From an uncultured Dyadobacter sp. (GTDB lineage: Bacteria > Bacteroidota > Bacteroidia > Cytophagales > Spirosomataceae), in assembly GCA_946481035.1 (NCBI GenBank), contig CAMLNK010000195.1:1-7125 (forward strand): a stretch of DNA of 7,125 nt, given 5' to 3'. Both the position numbers and the translations under genes were made by a program. Under the pieces are notes generated by a model. The model was not told the DNA's origin and ran no database searches. It was given only the letters and a program-made list of their open reading frames with translations. Below are positions 6,853 through 7,125 of this stretch, piece by piece; position 1 is the stretch's first letter, and the number at the start of each line of letters is the position of its first letter.

Positions 6853-7125
6853 TTACAGCCACCCGCGCCGTTTAAACCACACGTAAATCCCGAAAGTGAT
6901 CGCGCCCATCACGATCATCACGCCCGGATAACCCCATTTCAGGCGCAGTTCAGGCATAAAATCGAAGTTCATCCCGTAAATGCCGACGATGAATGTGAGA
7001 GGCATAAAAAAAACCGAAAACACCGTGAGTACCCGCACGATTTCGTTGGTACGCTGCGAAGAAATCGAGAAATAGACCATCACCAGGTGGTTCATGTTTT
7101 CAAAAAGGGTGTCGTATATGTTATG
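6853..7125 (-). CDS. corA: CorA-family Mg2+/Co2+ transport protein, C-terminal part
   Basis: The last 90 residues of a CorA channel are present; the frame stays open to the right edge, so the gene begins outside the window. The visible part has the end of the long stalk helix (HNIYDTLFENMNHLVMVYFSISSQRTNEI), the first membrane helix (about 30-50), the family signature YGMNF at 50-54, whose GMN lines the pore mouth and selects for Mg2+, the periplasmic loop continuing into MPEL (57-60), the second membrane helix (about 65-83) and the short basic cytoplasmic end FKRRGWL. CorA works as a homopentamer in the inner membrane and lets hydrated Mg2+ (also Co2+ or Ni2+) into the cell. All C-terminal signature residues are intact. 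An internal ATG at 7095 is a stalk methionine, not the start. The gene lies 55 bases upstream of the FN3 gene on the same strand, and the predicted promoter between them suggests independent expression. Confidence 0.93.
   Translation of the reverse strand, partial: HNIYDTLFENMNHLVMVYFSISSQRTNEIVRVLTVFSVFFMPLTFIVGIYGMNFDFMPELRLKWGYPGVMIVMGAITFGIYVWFKRRGWL

Overview
The window looks like chromosomal DNA from a Bacteroidota member, most likely a Cytophagales/Dyadobacter-like lineage. The signs are a secreted protein with a type IX secretion (Por-type) C-terminal tail, two perfect matches to the Bacteroidota -7 promoter motif TAnnTTTG, starts without clear Shine-Dalgarno sequences, moderate GC content, and signal peptides ending in A-Q. 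The genus is inferred from overall style only.

Layout from left to right. Positions 1-50 (minus strand) hold the first 16 codons of a gene with a twin-arginine (Tat) motif that runs off the left edge. Positions 169-996 (minus) encode a DUF481-family outer-membrane protein. A 58-base intergenic region separates it from a divergent gene at 1055-4456 (plus), a 1133-residue SNF2-family DNA-dependent ATPase with an N-terminal SWIM zinc finger. That gene converges on a GH18 chitinase-type hydrolase at 4453-5595 (minus), and the two stop codons interlock in a shared CTAG. Just upstream of the chitinase on the same strand, 29 bases away, lies a three-FN3-domain protein with a type IX sorting tail at 5625-6797 (minus). 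The C-terminal end of a CorA-type Mg2+ channel, at 6853-7125 (minus), runs off the right edge.

The FN3 protein and the GH18 enzyme probably form a two-gene unit read from a promoter at about 6819-6826. It would supply an exported FN3 protein and a periplasmic glycan hydrolase. The other genes have no evident joint function. No RNA genes, CRISPR arrays, insertion sequences, attachment sites or defence cassettes were seen, and no stretch over 300 bases lacks a gene. The window reads as ordinary core or peripheral chromosome. The more notable points are the split of catalysis and type IX secretion between two adjacent genes, the large uncharacterised N-terminal region of the SNF2 protein, and the interlocked convergent stops.
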